From Clonostachys chloroleuca (Eukaryota > Ascomycota > Sordariomycetes > Hypocreales > Bionectriaceae), in the NCBI GenBank assembly GCA_037952775.1, contig JBANAY010000004.1, positions 10,726,001-10,790,000 of the forward strand: a stretch of DNA of 64,000 nucleotides, written 5' to 3'. The notes beneath the pieces are model-generated. The model did no database searches and was not told the DNA's origin. It saw only the letters and a program-made list of their open reading frames with translations. Shown here piece by piece: positions 1 to 10,830 of the stretch. Position 1 is the first letter of the stretch; each line of letters opens with the position of its first letter. The position numbers and the translations under genes were made by a program.

Positions 1-2
1 TA

Positions 3-1566
3 ATCCAGGTATCCGAACCCTTCAGCGGCAGCGAGGAGGAGCTACGGCTTTTCAAAGCTATATCAACGCCCCCGACAAGCGAGGATAGCGAACTCATTGT
101 CGTTGGATATCCAGGTGACAAGGCACCAAAGAACGACAAGGACGATATTGGTGGGTGGATGTTTGCCGGCTCCGAGGAGGTTAAGTATGACCTTCTGTCA
201 AGTGAATCTAAGATGATCGAGTACCCAATCAACACGTTTGGCGGTGAGTAACTGGCATTTCTTCATTTCCCTCTTGTCAGATATACAAATTTATGGAGAA
301 AAGAAAAAAAAAGATACCGGAAAAGCTGATCTTGAAAATCCAGGGCAATCCGGTGGACCTGTCCTGATGGTTGACGATAGGGGCGAGCTTAGCGCCATCG
401 GAGTTCACTGTTACAGGGCCGCTGGAAGAACTGCCACGAACTCTGGTAATCCGATCGGGGAGTACGGTAACAATCTCGAGACAATGAAGGCTCGCCTAGC
501 AGCCAGCAGAGAGGATTCCCCTACTCCTTTACATCTTCAGCCATCACAGCCAGGAGAAGAACCCCCGATCGCTGCTCCTGTTCCAGACTCTACCGCGCAG
601 GCATCCTTCTGGGATGTGCTCAAGTCGGTGTCTAAGGTGGGATCGGTCGTTCTGCCACTGGCTGGGCCGTTCCTAGGCCCGCTTGGTGCTGCGTTAAGCA
701 CCATGGCAGGCGCAGTTCTCGGCTCCCTCGCAGAGAGCAGCGCCGAGGCTGCAGTGGACGCCACGTCATTAGACAAGCATGTCGAGCGAGCTCAGCTCGC
801 CGAAGCGGTCCTCCAAACAGTAATGAAACTCGAGCGATCCCCCGAGTCTAACAGCATCTTTGATAAGATGCAGAGGATCTGGGAGCGCAACCACGTGGAA
901 GGCAGCTGTGAGCTAGGCGAGCTTATCCACCCTATGTTATCAAGTTATGGTTTGCGCCTCGCCGAGTATTACTGGTCGAATCGCATAGAGCCGAACCCCA
1001 AAGCGAAGAAACTACTCGAATACGTCCGGTTGGAGGAACCTGCGACAGAAAGCTACCTTCACCCTAGTGCCCCGCTCCTCGAGGCACTTTTCAAGAACCT
1101 ACCCAGACGGCTTGAGGGCATCCCTACCGAAGGCGTGGATTCGCTTGAAGAGTGGTTCAGTCCGTTGATGGAGCATGCCGCGCTTGCAGCACCACTGGTC
1201 ACCGCATCGACAAAGGAGGCTCTGCAGTTACTGTCGAGTCGTCTGAGTGGTGGTAACCGCCAAAAGTCGATAGTCCTGCGAGATAAAGATGCAGGCACAT
1301 CGCCGTCAGAGATCATTGTGCAAAGGGCATTGATGGCTGACTGCGCCCTCCAGGCCGTCCGGGCGCTAACCGAAGAACAGCTCCTAGACCTCGAGCTTAT
1401 GCCAGACGACCAAGGCCTACAGGAGTGTTTTATTGACGTCGTCAAGTCCGGCATCCAGAAGATCGGACCGGTTGCCCTCAGAAACGCCCAGGTAACCCTG
1501 AAGCAGGACCTTCCTAGCTTGGCCAACCTACTGGGAAAGGTCATGATCAACGAAGAAGGGACTTAG
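3..1566 (+). CDS. Trypsin/V8-like serine peptidase with hydrophobic C-terminal region (5' partial)
   Basis: The start lies left of the window. Two exons are visible, 3-243 and 326-1566. The 82-nt intron has a GTGAGT donor and an ...AAAAG acceptor and joins the frames exactly (phase 1). The first exon carries VVGYPGD, typical of chymotrypsin/glutamyl-endopeptidase-like folds. Right after the intron comes NPGQSGGPVL, holding the catalytic serine in GxSGGP; the His and Asp of the triad must lie upstream. After about 60 Pro/Ser-rich residues there is a long glycine-zipper-like hydrophobic stretch (about 648-746 nt) and then an alpha-helical tail of about 270 residues matching no family I know. 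The peptidase assignment is solid. The role of the tail is unknown; a protease-gated membrane-active protein is only an idea. Confidence 0.72.
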
Positions 1567-2100
1567 CAGGTAGCCTTGACATTACGCGCTACCAGACCTT
1601 GATTAAGACTTGCTGTGGGAGCATTCGCCTCTCCCCTGAACCAAACGAATTCACGCTGGACGTAACTATGGATGCGGGAGTTTAAGTGTCTTGACTCAAA
1701 TAGTAACAAAAAGCAATAGAAGATGCCAGACGCGATTTCTCAACATAATGATATGAAAGGCAAAGACAACAAGCTCTGCTGGCCTCAGGTTACAACCGTG
1801 CAGAAGGAAAACATTGTAAACCTTGATACCGACAACTCACCATCAGGAGAAGCCGCTCGTCAGGTCCCTTAAGGTACCTATATATTCTGCCCTCTTTCTT
1901 GTCTGATAAGTACCTTGTCACACAAATACCTTCCTTCCTTCATCTTACACCCAATACAAACACCTCAGCACACTATTGTTGTGTGGGCAGGTCGGACCTT
2001 CTCCACTTGGGTGTGAGGTTAGGTAGTCAGTTCTTTGGCTACGGGCCCAGCACACGGTTATCTTAGCTTCTGCATCATCAATTTCCATCGCTTCCTGTGT
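1567..2100. other. Intergenic stretch, no gene seen
   Basis: This is the 3' flank of the peptidase gene followed by ordinary mixed-composition sequence. No long or conserved reading frame, RNA gene or clear repeat was seen. Confidence 0.5.
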
Positions 2101-2630
2101 CTGCAACGGGCTACTATGCTCAAAGCTTTTCAGCACAGAGAGCTATTCGACAGCGCGCTGGGACTTCTCGCCCCAAATTGGCATCTCTGGAGCACCCCCG
2201 AGAAGTCTCTTAGCCAGGCGCGCGCTATGCTCGCCGCAGCTCTGCTGTAACATGCTTGGCATCAGAAACGAAAAAATCCGCCTCGTCGCCGGAGCGGATG
2301 TCCCAATCCCCGATGCCTCCCGCTTCCGCTTCCACTTGTTCGGCAGCAACCTGGTGAGTATCGGTAGCCCCTCAGCCAGAGCACTGACACTAACACGTAT
2401 GTGTGCAGCCTTCGTTGTTTGTCCCGACGACAGGCACACACGTCATAGCAGACCAGATCTCGGTGTCTTGTCTAGAGCCTCCCGCGGATGGGACCCAGTC
2501 CTAAAGATGTGGATGGATATTAATAGCATACACGCTGCTCACTTATTTCCATATAGGAAACGGCAATCCATGGACAGACTTGGCGCGCCCGCACTACTTG
2601 GCTGCAGCGTGGCAGGGACAGTACTCTGAG
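2101..2630 (+). pseudogene. Gene relic, unknown family (copy A of two short repeated segments)
   Basis: Two short segments here recur in degenerate form nearby. The first, around 2116-2175, reads HRELFDSALGLLA and resembles 6133-6200 (HRALFDSVLGLLA). The second, 2252-2353, reads IRNEKIRLVAGADVP and resembles 3733-3805 (IRNGKIRLVAGPDIP). After 2353 a good intron (2354-2408, GTGAGT...GTGCAG) leads into an exon starting PSLFVPTTGTHVIAD, but this stops near 2502 and no clean continuation was found. The conserved peptide but broken structure indicates decayed copies of one gene. I do not recognise the family. Confidence 0.35.
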
Positions 2631-2779
2631 ACAACATATCGAGACAAGATGTAAAGACAAAGATAAAGATAAAGATGGCTTGGTCAAGAAGTGCCAAAAA
2701 AAAGGCCCTTCGATTTATGTTTGGGGAGGATGGCTAATTGGGGTCGGCTTCACCAGCCACATCCCAGCTCATTGTCGCG

Positions 2780-3560
2780 TCTCTGGAGCTCCTTAAAACC
2801 CTTACGATAAGGCCTACTTTGCATTGGAGTGGGTGGGTCTCAGCGACAAAGGAGAGCTCGATGATGGGCCCTACAAAACTGTACGACTCCGCTACCACTG
2901 CTGCCTCGTCTCACCACCACCACCACCACCACAACTACCACTACAATTTCTGCTACCATTATCACCACCACCACAACAACCACAGCCATCACAACAAACA
3001 CTACCACCACAACTATAACCATCAGTACAACTACAACCCCCAGTACAACTCCCGCCAACACCACTACCACAACTACCACCACCAACACAACGATCACTAC
3101 CGCCGTCACTACTGGGTCATTTCTGCCCATATACTCAGCCACTGTCTGTCTCATCTCGCTCAGACACTCCTCAGAATTACGCCCGTGGATATGAATTTCC
3201 ATGAATTCAGAGTAATTGGTATCCGTTGCTTCTTCACTTTCGTAAACTAACTCGAAGACTAGGCTATTGCTCTGAAGAAGGAGCTCGCCGACCTCGAGAC
3301 CACCCCCGCTACATCGTGACCGCCATTATGGAGCTGGCTGAGAAAAGCACCGAGGAAAGACATATTTCTACGCACCCTCGCCTAATTGGATTTGGAGATT
3401 CCTCTGCCGTCACGCCGTCGGGGAACGGATCGACAGCTGCACCAGCTCGTTACCATTTAGGCCATAATCACTGCCATCACCACTTCTACTGCCATTATCA
3501 CGCACGAGCTTTACATTACAGTAGTACGAATGATGGAGGAACCTAAGAACAACGATTTAT
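2780..3560 (+). pseudogene. Threonine-rich low-complexity tract, probable decayed wall/secreted-protein gene
   Basis: From about 2911 to 3110 the strand is almost only A and C in ACC/ACA/CAC triplets. One frame reads mainly Thr with Ile, Ser, Asn and Pro (TTTTAITTNTTTTTITISTT), as in mucin-like linkers of fungal wall or secreted enzymes; another reads His/Tyr/Asn and a third Pro/Leu. Shorter Thr/Ile-rich pieces (TAITTSTAIITHELYI) recur near 3466-3515 in broken frames. No signal peptide, catalytic motif or splice structure ties these together, so I treat the tract as a relic. The parent family is not identified. Confidence 0.3.
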
Positions 3561-3724
3561 GCTTCTCCGTCCTAGTTGAGAAAATACAGGCTTGCATACA
3601 GCGTTGAAACGGGCCACTAGTAAGCTCTGGGTCGAAAATTGGCCTTATTAGGGTCCCTGGGGGCTTGTAATCGGGGGGACATTCTTTTCATGCTGTTAAT
3701 CCCCCAGCTTCGTGAGCTGCCAAA

Positions 3725-3815
3725 AGTCTGAGCATCAGAAACGGCAAAATCCGTCTTGTCGCCGGACCCGACATACCCGGCCACGGTGCTTCCCGGATCT
3801 TTCGACTAAAACTCT
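3725..3815 (+). repeat. Degenerate copy B of the IRNxKIRLVAG segment
   Basis: By eye this stretch is clearly similar to 2252-2335, sharing GCATCAGAAACG and AAAATCCG followed by CTCGTCGCCGGA or CTTGTCGCCGGA. It reads IRNGKIRLVAGPDIP before frame and similarity are lost. It lacks a start codon and flanking exons. Confidence 0.4.
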
Positions 3816-4370
3816 GAGGGCATAAACTAAGATAGGCATTCCTACGGCCTACAGTTTGATTTCTGAAGTATCTCGGTCCAGGATATCGGTCATGCCAAGG
3901 TATTTGATGCCAAGGTAGGCCTTATCCCGATCATTCAAGACTGATTCGACGACTATTTCATCATTTACTGATGCTGGTAGCCTTCCTCGGATCAAATTCC
4001 AAACAGCTGAATTTCTAGCTAGGTAAACTTAGCAAAGACCAGGTGATAGGTGATCTCCTCTTTTTTGAAGCTGTATCTCCGCAGGACTTTACTATCATTC
4101 AGAGATTTCGAGAGTCGAATAATCACAAGTACCGATTCGAGCGATACTATTCCGATTGTGGTTTACTCATTATCACAATCCCAACCCATTACCAGGGATG
4201 TATGCATGTATATGTCTTTTGGGAGATAACTGAACAAATGACTCCTATGGGGTTAAAGCACGATTTGTTTCCCTTGGTAGGTACAACTTTTTTCATTCAC
4301 ATAGGACTTATCCCAGTCGCCGTGAAGAACCCAGTCAAGGCTGATCATCAAAGTCATTCTTCTAGTCAAG
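3816..4370. other. No gene seen
   Basis: The reading frame at 4043-4405 shows no recognisable domain, and its codon content is unremarkable. No repeat or RNA gene was seen. Confidence 0.4.
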
Positions 4371-5133
4371 ATGCACCCGAGACCACGAAGAGGAATCGCC
4401 ATTGAACATTGGCGAGAACGGCCGATCGGTTTTCCTAGTGCAAGGACTCGTACACGAGCTCAACAGCTTTTGCCAACCAGTGAACAGGCTATTACCATCA
4501 TCAAGAATTCAGCTACAGCAAACGATTTTCTTCCCTTATCAGATCCTTCACCGGCCGCCCATACCGCCGTGTCCAAACCAATCGCCGCAGCCATCAACAC
4601 TATCGCTCCATCGAACGAAACCCTACCTCCGAGCAAGTCGCTGAGTAAACTGCGAAAAGTCTCAAAGAAGGATGCCCGATCGACCTGGGATCGACTCGTA
4701 TCAGGTTACAAGGATAAAAGTGGCGCACGATTTGCGGCTGCTACGAGACTCGGGAACAGGTGTCTACTTGCTCAAAAGTCAACCAAGAGGAGAAAAAGGC
4801 GAAACCGATGCCCCAGGGCGGTCACCGCTTGGCAGTCATCGCGTTCAAGGACCAAGAATTAATCTACCACATGCTGTTCGATAACTGGAAGGCCAGCCAC
4901 CGCTGCAGGCGTCCAACGTGCATCGAACCCGACCATATCATTGTCGAGCCGAAATAGAAAAACGAGAACCGCAAGGGTTGCAAGGACAAGGTGAGAAGAG
5001 CACACACTCAGCAGCTGGACAGTGATCGATACTAACCCGCGACAACCTTTGACAGTTGCTGGAGGTTAAGATTGAGATTGATGGACAGCTGGTGAGAGCG
5101 ACGCACAGCAGGCTCCTTATATGCTGCAAATAA
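4371..5133 (+). pseudogene. Broken HNH/His-Me finger endonuclease-like gene (zinc-binding loop)
   Basis: The 3' half encodes HRCRRPTCIEPDHIIVEPK with preceding GGHRLAVIAF. This is the Cys/His zinc-loop signature of His-Me finger (homing-endonuclease-like) proteins common in Aspergillus genomes. It continues through a TAG stop (near 4955), then KNENRKGCKDK, a clean intron 4991-5055 (GTGAGA donor, CTAAC branch, GACAG acceptor) and a last exon ending TAA at 5131-5133. The upstream part (LRLLRDSGTGVYLL) is in a different frame, with the shift around 4795-4825. At least one frameshift and one in-frame stop make this a pseudogene. The 5' boundary is uncertain. Confidence 0.6.
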
Positions 5134-6561
5134 CGAGAACGGCAGTCCCCCGAATTTCTGCTGATGCTGGTTCAGGCGGCCCTGGGGCGACTGGTGAATC
5201 GTGGAATACCTAGTGGTTAGATTCACTAGGGCATTCGCACGAGGAAATGGCTTGTACCGAGTACACCATGTGGAGCGAATAGACCAACTATCTTTCTGGA
5301 CAGTTCTTCAATATACTGTTTGGGAATGATACGGGAACGGCCAGTGACAACCGTATGGCAGAGGACTTGATAAGAGAGCCTCGGACCTCTCTCAACCAGG
5401 GCAAACTATCCCTCTTGTTATTGGTAGCCTGCAGCCGCTTTCCGAGAGACAAGCTGGGCGTCAGAACCCTGGCGTCCTTATATGAGGGGAAAGTGAAGGA
5501 ATGGAATGCCCGAATCGTGAAGGGGGGCGAGACCTAGTGGTTAAACTCGCACAGGAGGCCGGCGAAATTCAATATGCCGCCGTCTAGTCATCGGTTGACC
5601 ATTCAGTTTGTCAAGAATCGGTTGATTCTTAGACCTTGTCATTTGCGACAGAAGTGAAAAGGGCGTTGGAGGGTTGGCCATCTCTGCTCATTTTGCGGTA
5701 GAAGCCAAAGCAAACATGTACGATGCCAAGATCAAACAATCCGAATGGTTCAATCATTGGAAAAAGTTTACTTTGCTGTCCCGTCATAGAGGATACTTGA
5801 GAGATCCCGACAGGCCACGGATATGACACACTGTCGATGTGGATCTTGTTGAGACCTCCTCTCCGACAACTTAATTACAACAGACGTTATGATCTCACAA
5901 TATGCTGTTACGAAGTATGGAAATGGGAGCGAGAAGCACCAATACGCCCAAACTAACAATCGGGTGTTGCCGGCGAAACATCGCAAATGTTTAGCTTTAT
6001 TTCATGGGCCGATGCTTCATGTATTTCTTTATCAAAATCTGAATCCTCTCAAAGAAAGTCAGAAGAGTGGAAGTCTTGCGCCTTGTGGTCAAGATGTCCA
6101 ATTCCAAAGACTGCTCAAGTACGATCCTGGGCGATGCACAAGCTTTGCATTGCAGGACACAGAGCGTTATTTGACAGCGTGCTTGGACTGCTCGCATCTA
6201 CTTCCTGTTTTTCAATTCGGAGTTTTCTTCGCCTATCGGTGATGTTCTCATACCTGAAAAGAAAAAAACAGATTCACTTTCTTCTCATGTGCAACAAGCT
6301 GTCCAAGCTGCCATCACAAAATCCGACACCAACTGCTATAGCATGCCATAGATAAATATTACATTCTTAGTATCTTCACTTTGCTCACTTAGGTTCAACA
6401 TCCAGCGAAATGTCCAAAGCAGATTGGGGCTCAAACGAATCCATAGTACGTGCTAGGCATTTACTAACGTAACCCCTTCTCTGATTATGCTCCTACATTG
6501 TCGTAACTGATAGCCCCTTTATCAAATCGGCCTCCCCAGAACGTCAAGACAGCTGATGGAT
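5134..6561. other. Intergenic stretch with one short relic
   Basis: There is a small hairpin at 5209-5230 (CCTAGTG stem, 8-nt loop), and at 6133-6200 a degenerate copy of the HRxLFDSxLGLLA segment seen at 2116-2175. Otherwise only short unconserved frames occur. The last ~200 nt form the 3' flank of the GH6 gene on the minus strand. Confidence 0.4.
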
Positions 6562-7798
6562 TTAGTATTGCGGCCACCATGACTTCGTAGTCCTCTCCAA
6601 AGAGTCAGCAGGCACCACATCTTCATGAGCATTCTCAACCAGCATCTTGACGTATTCATTGAACCACACTCCCGCAGGCGGAGCGCCTTCCAAGCCGCAC
6701 TGCCCATCACTCTCTCCCGGGGGCTTGACCCACACCAGGCTATCGACATACTCGTTGCCCGTGTCCGTAGCCTGAGGGCGTCCAAGCCCAGAAGGAGAGA
6801 CGTTGCACCACTCACCCCATTCTGCGCGGGCGCCAGGGAGGTGGACACGACTCTGGTCGGTGATGAACCTCGCGGGAAGGCCTTGCGCTTCAAGAAAGGG
6901 GGCCAATGACGAGGCATAGTGGTCTTCATCCCAGGATGGGTTCCATTCGGTATAGTTCTCACGGACGGTAGCTTGGAAGGGGTTGTAATTGGACACGTTG
7001 GTCGAAAACCCGCGAACCTTGGTAGTATTACCAGAGAGCGTGATGATCTCCTTGAATTGCGCCGCGGCTAATCCAGAATGGCCTGGTCAGTAACTGAGAA
7101 AAGAGAGTTGAAGGAGTGGGCATACCAAGGGGAAGGTTATCAGCCCATCCTAGCCATCCACCGTGTGAGGCATCCAGATAGAGGTTTACATTGGGCAACT
7201 GGAGTTTGGAGATCGCATATGCGATACCCTCCTCCTGAATTGGCTTCGCAGAGGCGCATAGTGGGATACCCTGGTTTGTCACCATATTGCCAATAGCATC
7301 CGGTTCAACCACGACGGCGAAAGTCAGGTCGGATGCTCTCGCCAGTCGCACCGCCCAGGCATTGACATACTCTTCCTTGTACCGGCGCAGACCATCTCGG
7401 CCTGATAGTTCACCCGCGCTCTCGCCTGCACTGCAATCTCTGTCTGGCAGGTTGTAGAGCACAAGGCCGACTACCTGAGGCACTCCGCCCTGGTTCTGCT
7501 CTGCGCGTGCGACTGAGATGGCCTCGTCAAGGGCGGAGAGCGAGGCAATGTTGGAGATCCAGTAGAAGGTCCCGGTGGTCTGGACGGTGCGTGTCTTGCG
7601 TGCGTTAAGCTCGTCGCCCGCTTCCACGAAAGCATCGAATGTGGCCTCGAGCTTCTTGCCGTAAGAATGGTTGATTGTCAGTTTGCGACCGGCGAAGGGG
7701 TTGCCGGAGACGTCACGGGAGACCGTGGTAGGGAAGGCTGCCGCAGGAGCCAGAGAGGCTCCCAAGGTGAATGCGGCAATGGATGATCCGAATCTCAT
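6562..7798 (-). CDS. GH6 cellobiohydrolase (exoglucanase), secreted, no CBM1
   Basis: Two exons, 7798-7126 and 7067-6562, separated by a 58-nt intron (GTATGC...GATTAG), give 392 aa. Residues 1-22 are a signal peptide (MRFGSSIAAFTLGASLAPAA), so the enzyme is secreted. GH6 landmarks are present: YNLPDRDC and VVEPDAIGNMV, which hold the two active-site aspartates (inverting mechanism), ASHGGWLGWADN, and WVKPPGESDG near the C terminus. It releases cellobiose from the non-reducing end of cellulose. There is no cellulose-binding module or Ser/Thr linker, and the length fits CBM-less Aspergillus enzymes. Two CCAAT boxes in reverse orientation (GATTGGATTGG, about 8236-8246) and an XlnR-like GGCTAA on the minus strand (8905-8910) lie upstream and may matter for regulation. 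Confidence 0.93.
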
Positions 7799-9111
7799 AA
7801 TGAGCTAATGGGCTGGGAGAGGCAGGGGGAAGTCTTTGGCGAGAAGTGCTGATGGATTGGCATGGTCAAACAGCCAGGTCTGAGGGTTTTTATCTGCGTC
7901 TGCTGCAACTGGCGTCTTGGGAGGCCCCAACCAAGGGAGGTAGGTGGCATAGGTTCCGGATATGAGGTCCATGTTGCGAATTATCGACTTTCTTGCCGAG
8001 CCGGAAAAGAGACGATGTTTGCCGTCGGTTGGGATGTTGAGTCTGGGCATGCGCGCGTGGGGTTGTCAGGCCTGAACAGTTCGTTAACGCAGGCGTTGAA
8101 ATTGAACGAGGCATATTTACCTTTTCGCTCTTCGTTCCCCGGAGATGATACCCGATCCCTCCGCCTGTTTTTCGGTTGCATCGCGCGAGCATCGTGTGTC
8201 TTGAGATAAAGGTCGGTGGAGTAGGGACGGGTAAGGATTGGATTGGCAAGTTGCTAACTTGCTCAGCAGGGAGGAGAGGGGCTGTTCTCCGCCAAATAAA
8301 GTAGGGACGTCCCTGAACGATCAGCTGCACCTGCCGAGCACTTGATATCTGATCTGGACCTGATCCGCGGTGACTGGGACTCCAATTGTGCTCCTAGTAA
8401 AACAGCCTGTGAATCAGATACCTATATCATCGCTTCTGAGGATAAGGTATGAATACTATTCCTGCAGAAAATAGCCGTCTGGGAGCATCCTCTCCCGGGA
8501 TTCCCCACAAATCATCGGCCTAGGAACATCCGAATTACTCTTCCTAGAGAGGAACGAACGGTGATGACACGTTGGGTTATGACAAGTCTCGGATCACGAA
8601 AGAAGACCTTGGATGGTGTATTTTCTCATCTGATCTTGTACGGGCCGCCGATCCGAGCCGATTATGAAGATACAGAATCCCGAAACGCTCCCTCTAGCGT
8701 TTGGCATTACGGGACCGGCACGCCATTATAGGAGGTATTGCCCCTGTGATAAATGCTTTTTTATTTCATACACACAGCCAGCCATGTATCTCAGATGAAG
8801 TTATTGCTATGTGCAAAGCGTACCTGCATAGCGAGTATGAATGTTGAGACTATATCCGCTGAGTGATGTCTGTGGGCGATGGGGACTTTGTCATGATCAT
8901 GCATTTAGCCCCTAGGATGGAAGGGAATTGGCAGAGATATAGTATGGTACAAATTATCATTTCTTTTAGTTCTGAGGGAATATTTTCGCCCGATTATCTT
9001 CAGAGATTCTATTGGTAGTTTCTATCCATTTCGTCATAATTCCACTCGTGTCACCAAGCACTCTCAATAGCTCATCCCACCAGCTGATGCAATAGCTCAT
9101 CGCTGTACACC
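7799..9111. other. Upstream region of GH6 gene and intergenic
   Basis: This is the 5' flank of the minus-strand cellulase. It holds two adjacent inverted CCAAT boxes near 8236-8246, a CreA-like C-rich site near 8133 and an XlnR-like GGCTAA (minus strand) at 8905-8910. These are short motifs that also occur by chance. The frame 7805-8050 on the minus strand has no conserved content. No further gene was seen. Confidence 0.4.
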
Positions 9112-9651
9112 TCACTTCTCCTCTCTGATCTCACACTCGATGTGCTCAAAGTCCCAACCGTCGAGAATGACCTTCGCCTTGAGCGCGGCATCGACCGCTT
9201 GCTCCCACTTGGTTGAGTTCTTCTTCACCGTGGCGCAGACAACGACCGGCCAATCAGTGGTGGCTTGATCGGCAGAGCCTGTCTGCACGGCCTCGAGCTT
9301 GACCATCTCAAGAGGAGACAAAGCTTTCCGAACAAGGAGCTGGAGCGAGTTGGCTCCGCGGCCATTCCAGAAGATGACAAAGTGCGGGTGTCCCACAGGG
9401 TTCACGGTCATCTCTCCCTTGGTTTTGGCCCGAGTCTTGTCGAACTCTGTGTCACTGGTTCGTGCCACCAGCTTGTAGTCCATGGCACCGTAGTAATGGC
9501 GCCTCTCTTGGAAGTTGGGCTTCTGAAGGCGCTGCCGAGGGTTGGGATCCTCGCTTATCTCAAGCTGGGTGGAGTTTGCGTCCGTGACTGGCTCGATTGT
9601 TGCGGGCGTGGCTTTGGCTGACTTGCCCTTTTTGTTGATACCGGGCTTCAT
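9112..9651 (-). CDS. Hypothetical protein, 179 aa
   Basis: A single uninterrupted minus-strand frame starts at ATG 9651; the frame continues upstream only through a GTG. The N-terminal ~45 residues are Lys/Thr/Pro-rich and look disordered. The rest is a compact mixed alpha/beta segment: RRHYYGAMDYKLVART, HPHFVIFWNGRGANSLQLLV and a C-terminal ILDGWDFEHIECEIREEK. There is no signal peptide, membrane segment or known motif. Amino-acid composition looks coding. The function is unknown. Confidence 0.6.
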   Translation of the reverse strand: MKPGINKKGKSAKATPATIEPVTDANSTQLEISEDPNPRQRLQKPNFQERRHYYGAMDYKLVARTSDTEFDKTRAKTKGEMTVNPVGHPHFVIFWNGRGANSLQLLVRKALSPLEMVKLEAVQTGSADQATTDWPVVVCATVKKNSTKWEQAVDAALKAKVILDGWDFEHIECEIREEK

Positions 9652-10830
9652 TGTTACGCGATGTGGGATACTGTCTTGCACCCTGGTGCTGCGAGTTCTT
9701 TCGTATGGTAGGTAGGCTTCTGAGGAAATGGATGAGCTGTATTGGGGGAAAATTGGGCAGTCCGAATTTTTCTTGGGTATGACAAGATGAAAAAGATGAA
9801 AGGGTTTGTAGAACTTGCTACCCCAGCCCGAATTTATAGTACGGCAGAAGGCTTACATTCACTTGAGGAGAAAACATTCACGTTGAGTGGGTCAACTTTG
9901 TTTGTTTGCTATGTTCGATTTGTTTGCTCGTTTGAGCTCCTCACCAAGCGTTCATGTTACTGTACCCAAGTGCACGCAGCATGCCGAATTGAGAATTCTA
10001 GAGCTTACAACCCACTATCTATGATCCGGGCACTGATTTTTCTTCTTCTGCAGCGACCAAAGTCATACTTTGAAACCAATAAGATAGTCTCGTATGAAAA
10101 CCACCTGGACATACCACCTGTGAGGTACCGTAAACTCAGCACTGAGAGGGCAACGGCAGTCCTACGGTATAGAATTATTTCTTTGCTATGCAAAGATACA
10201 CTTCACATTGGGTTTGAATTATCGTGAGTCAGTGGTAGGCTAAAAACGCGTAAAATTTGAGCTCCATCATTACTTTAGGAGTGAACACCTAAGCGTGAAT
10301 CTCTGAAGATGCATAGCAAAGCAAAGAAAAATTATACCGACAGCAGTTGTTTTGTGTCTGATCGACTACGAAAGAAAGATTTGGTATTTTTTCTCTTTCA
10401 GCTTGGTTCATGCGATCTTACTCGAGCCACACTTGATTGTTATAACAAGAAAATTTATTCCGCTGCATTGTTAAAGGCGGCTACCAACTCTCCAGGTAAC
10501 AAAGCACACTCGGCCAACTCGATGATTCGATAACTGAATCTCACGCCCGAGACATTGTATTAACTGCAATGGTTTGATCGCTCAATAGTATAATTCACCG
10601 AATGAGAAAGGCTTTAAGGGTCATCCGGATTTTAAGATATTAGGCACATTCACTCTCTCGGTGAGCCTCACGCTGGTGGATTACATATGACGAGCTTTTC
10701 CTTCAGCCCATCTATTAGTGGAATGCAGGTAATTTTTCGCTGGAGCTGCTAAGTAATGCAAGCTTTTTGTTAATTGCGTAGGGTTGATAGTTTTTATAAG
10801 ATGGCCGTTTATAAGACAATTCTATTATAG
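9652..10830. other. Intergenic, no gene seen
   Basis: Several short open frames (for example 9742-10227) lack conserved content, and the sequence is A/T-leaning after 10200. No repeat or RNA gene was recognised. Confidence 0.4.

Noticed and set aside
2840..3202. Poly-valine membrane-like protein on the minus strand
   Set aside because: It is simply the complement of the A/C-rich Thr/His tract; there is no start context or flanking coding signal.
7805..8050. Small gene upstream of the cellulase on the minus strand
   Set aside because: It lies in the 5' flank, lacks conserved content, and overlaps other equally open frames.
9742..10227. 161-aa plus-strand gene
   Set aside because: It lies in a gene-poor A/T-leaning spacer; no domain and no splice or promoter support.
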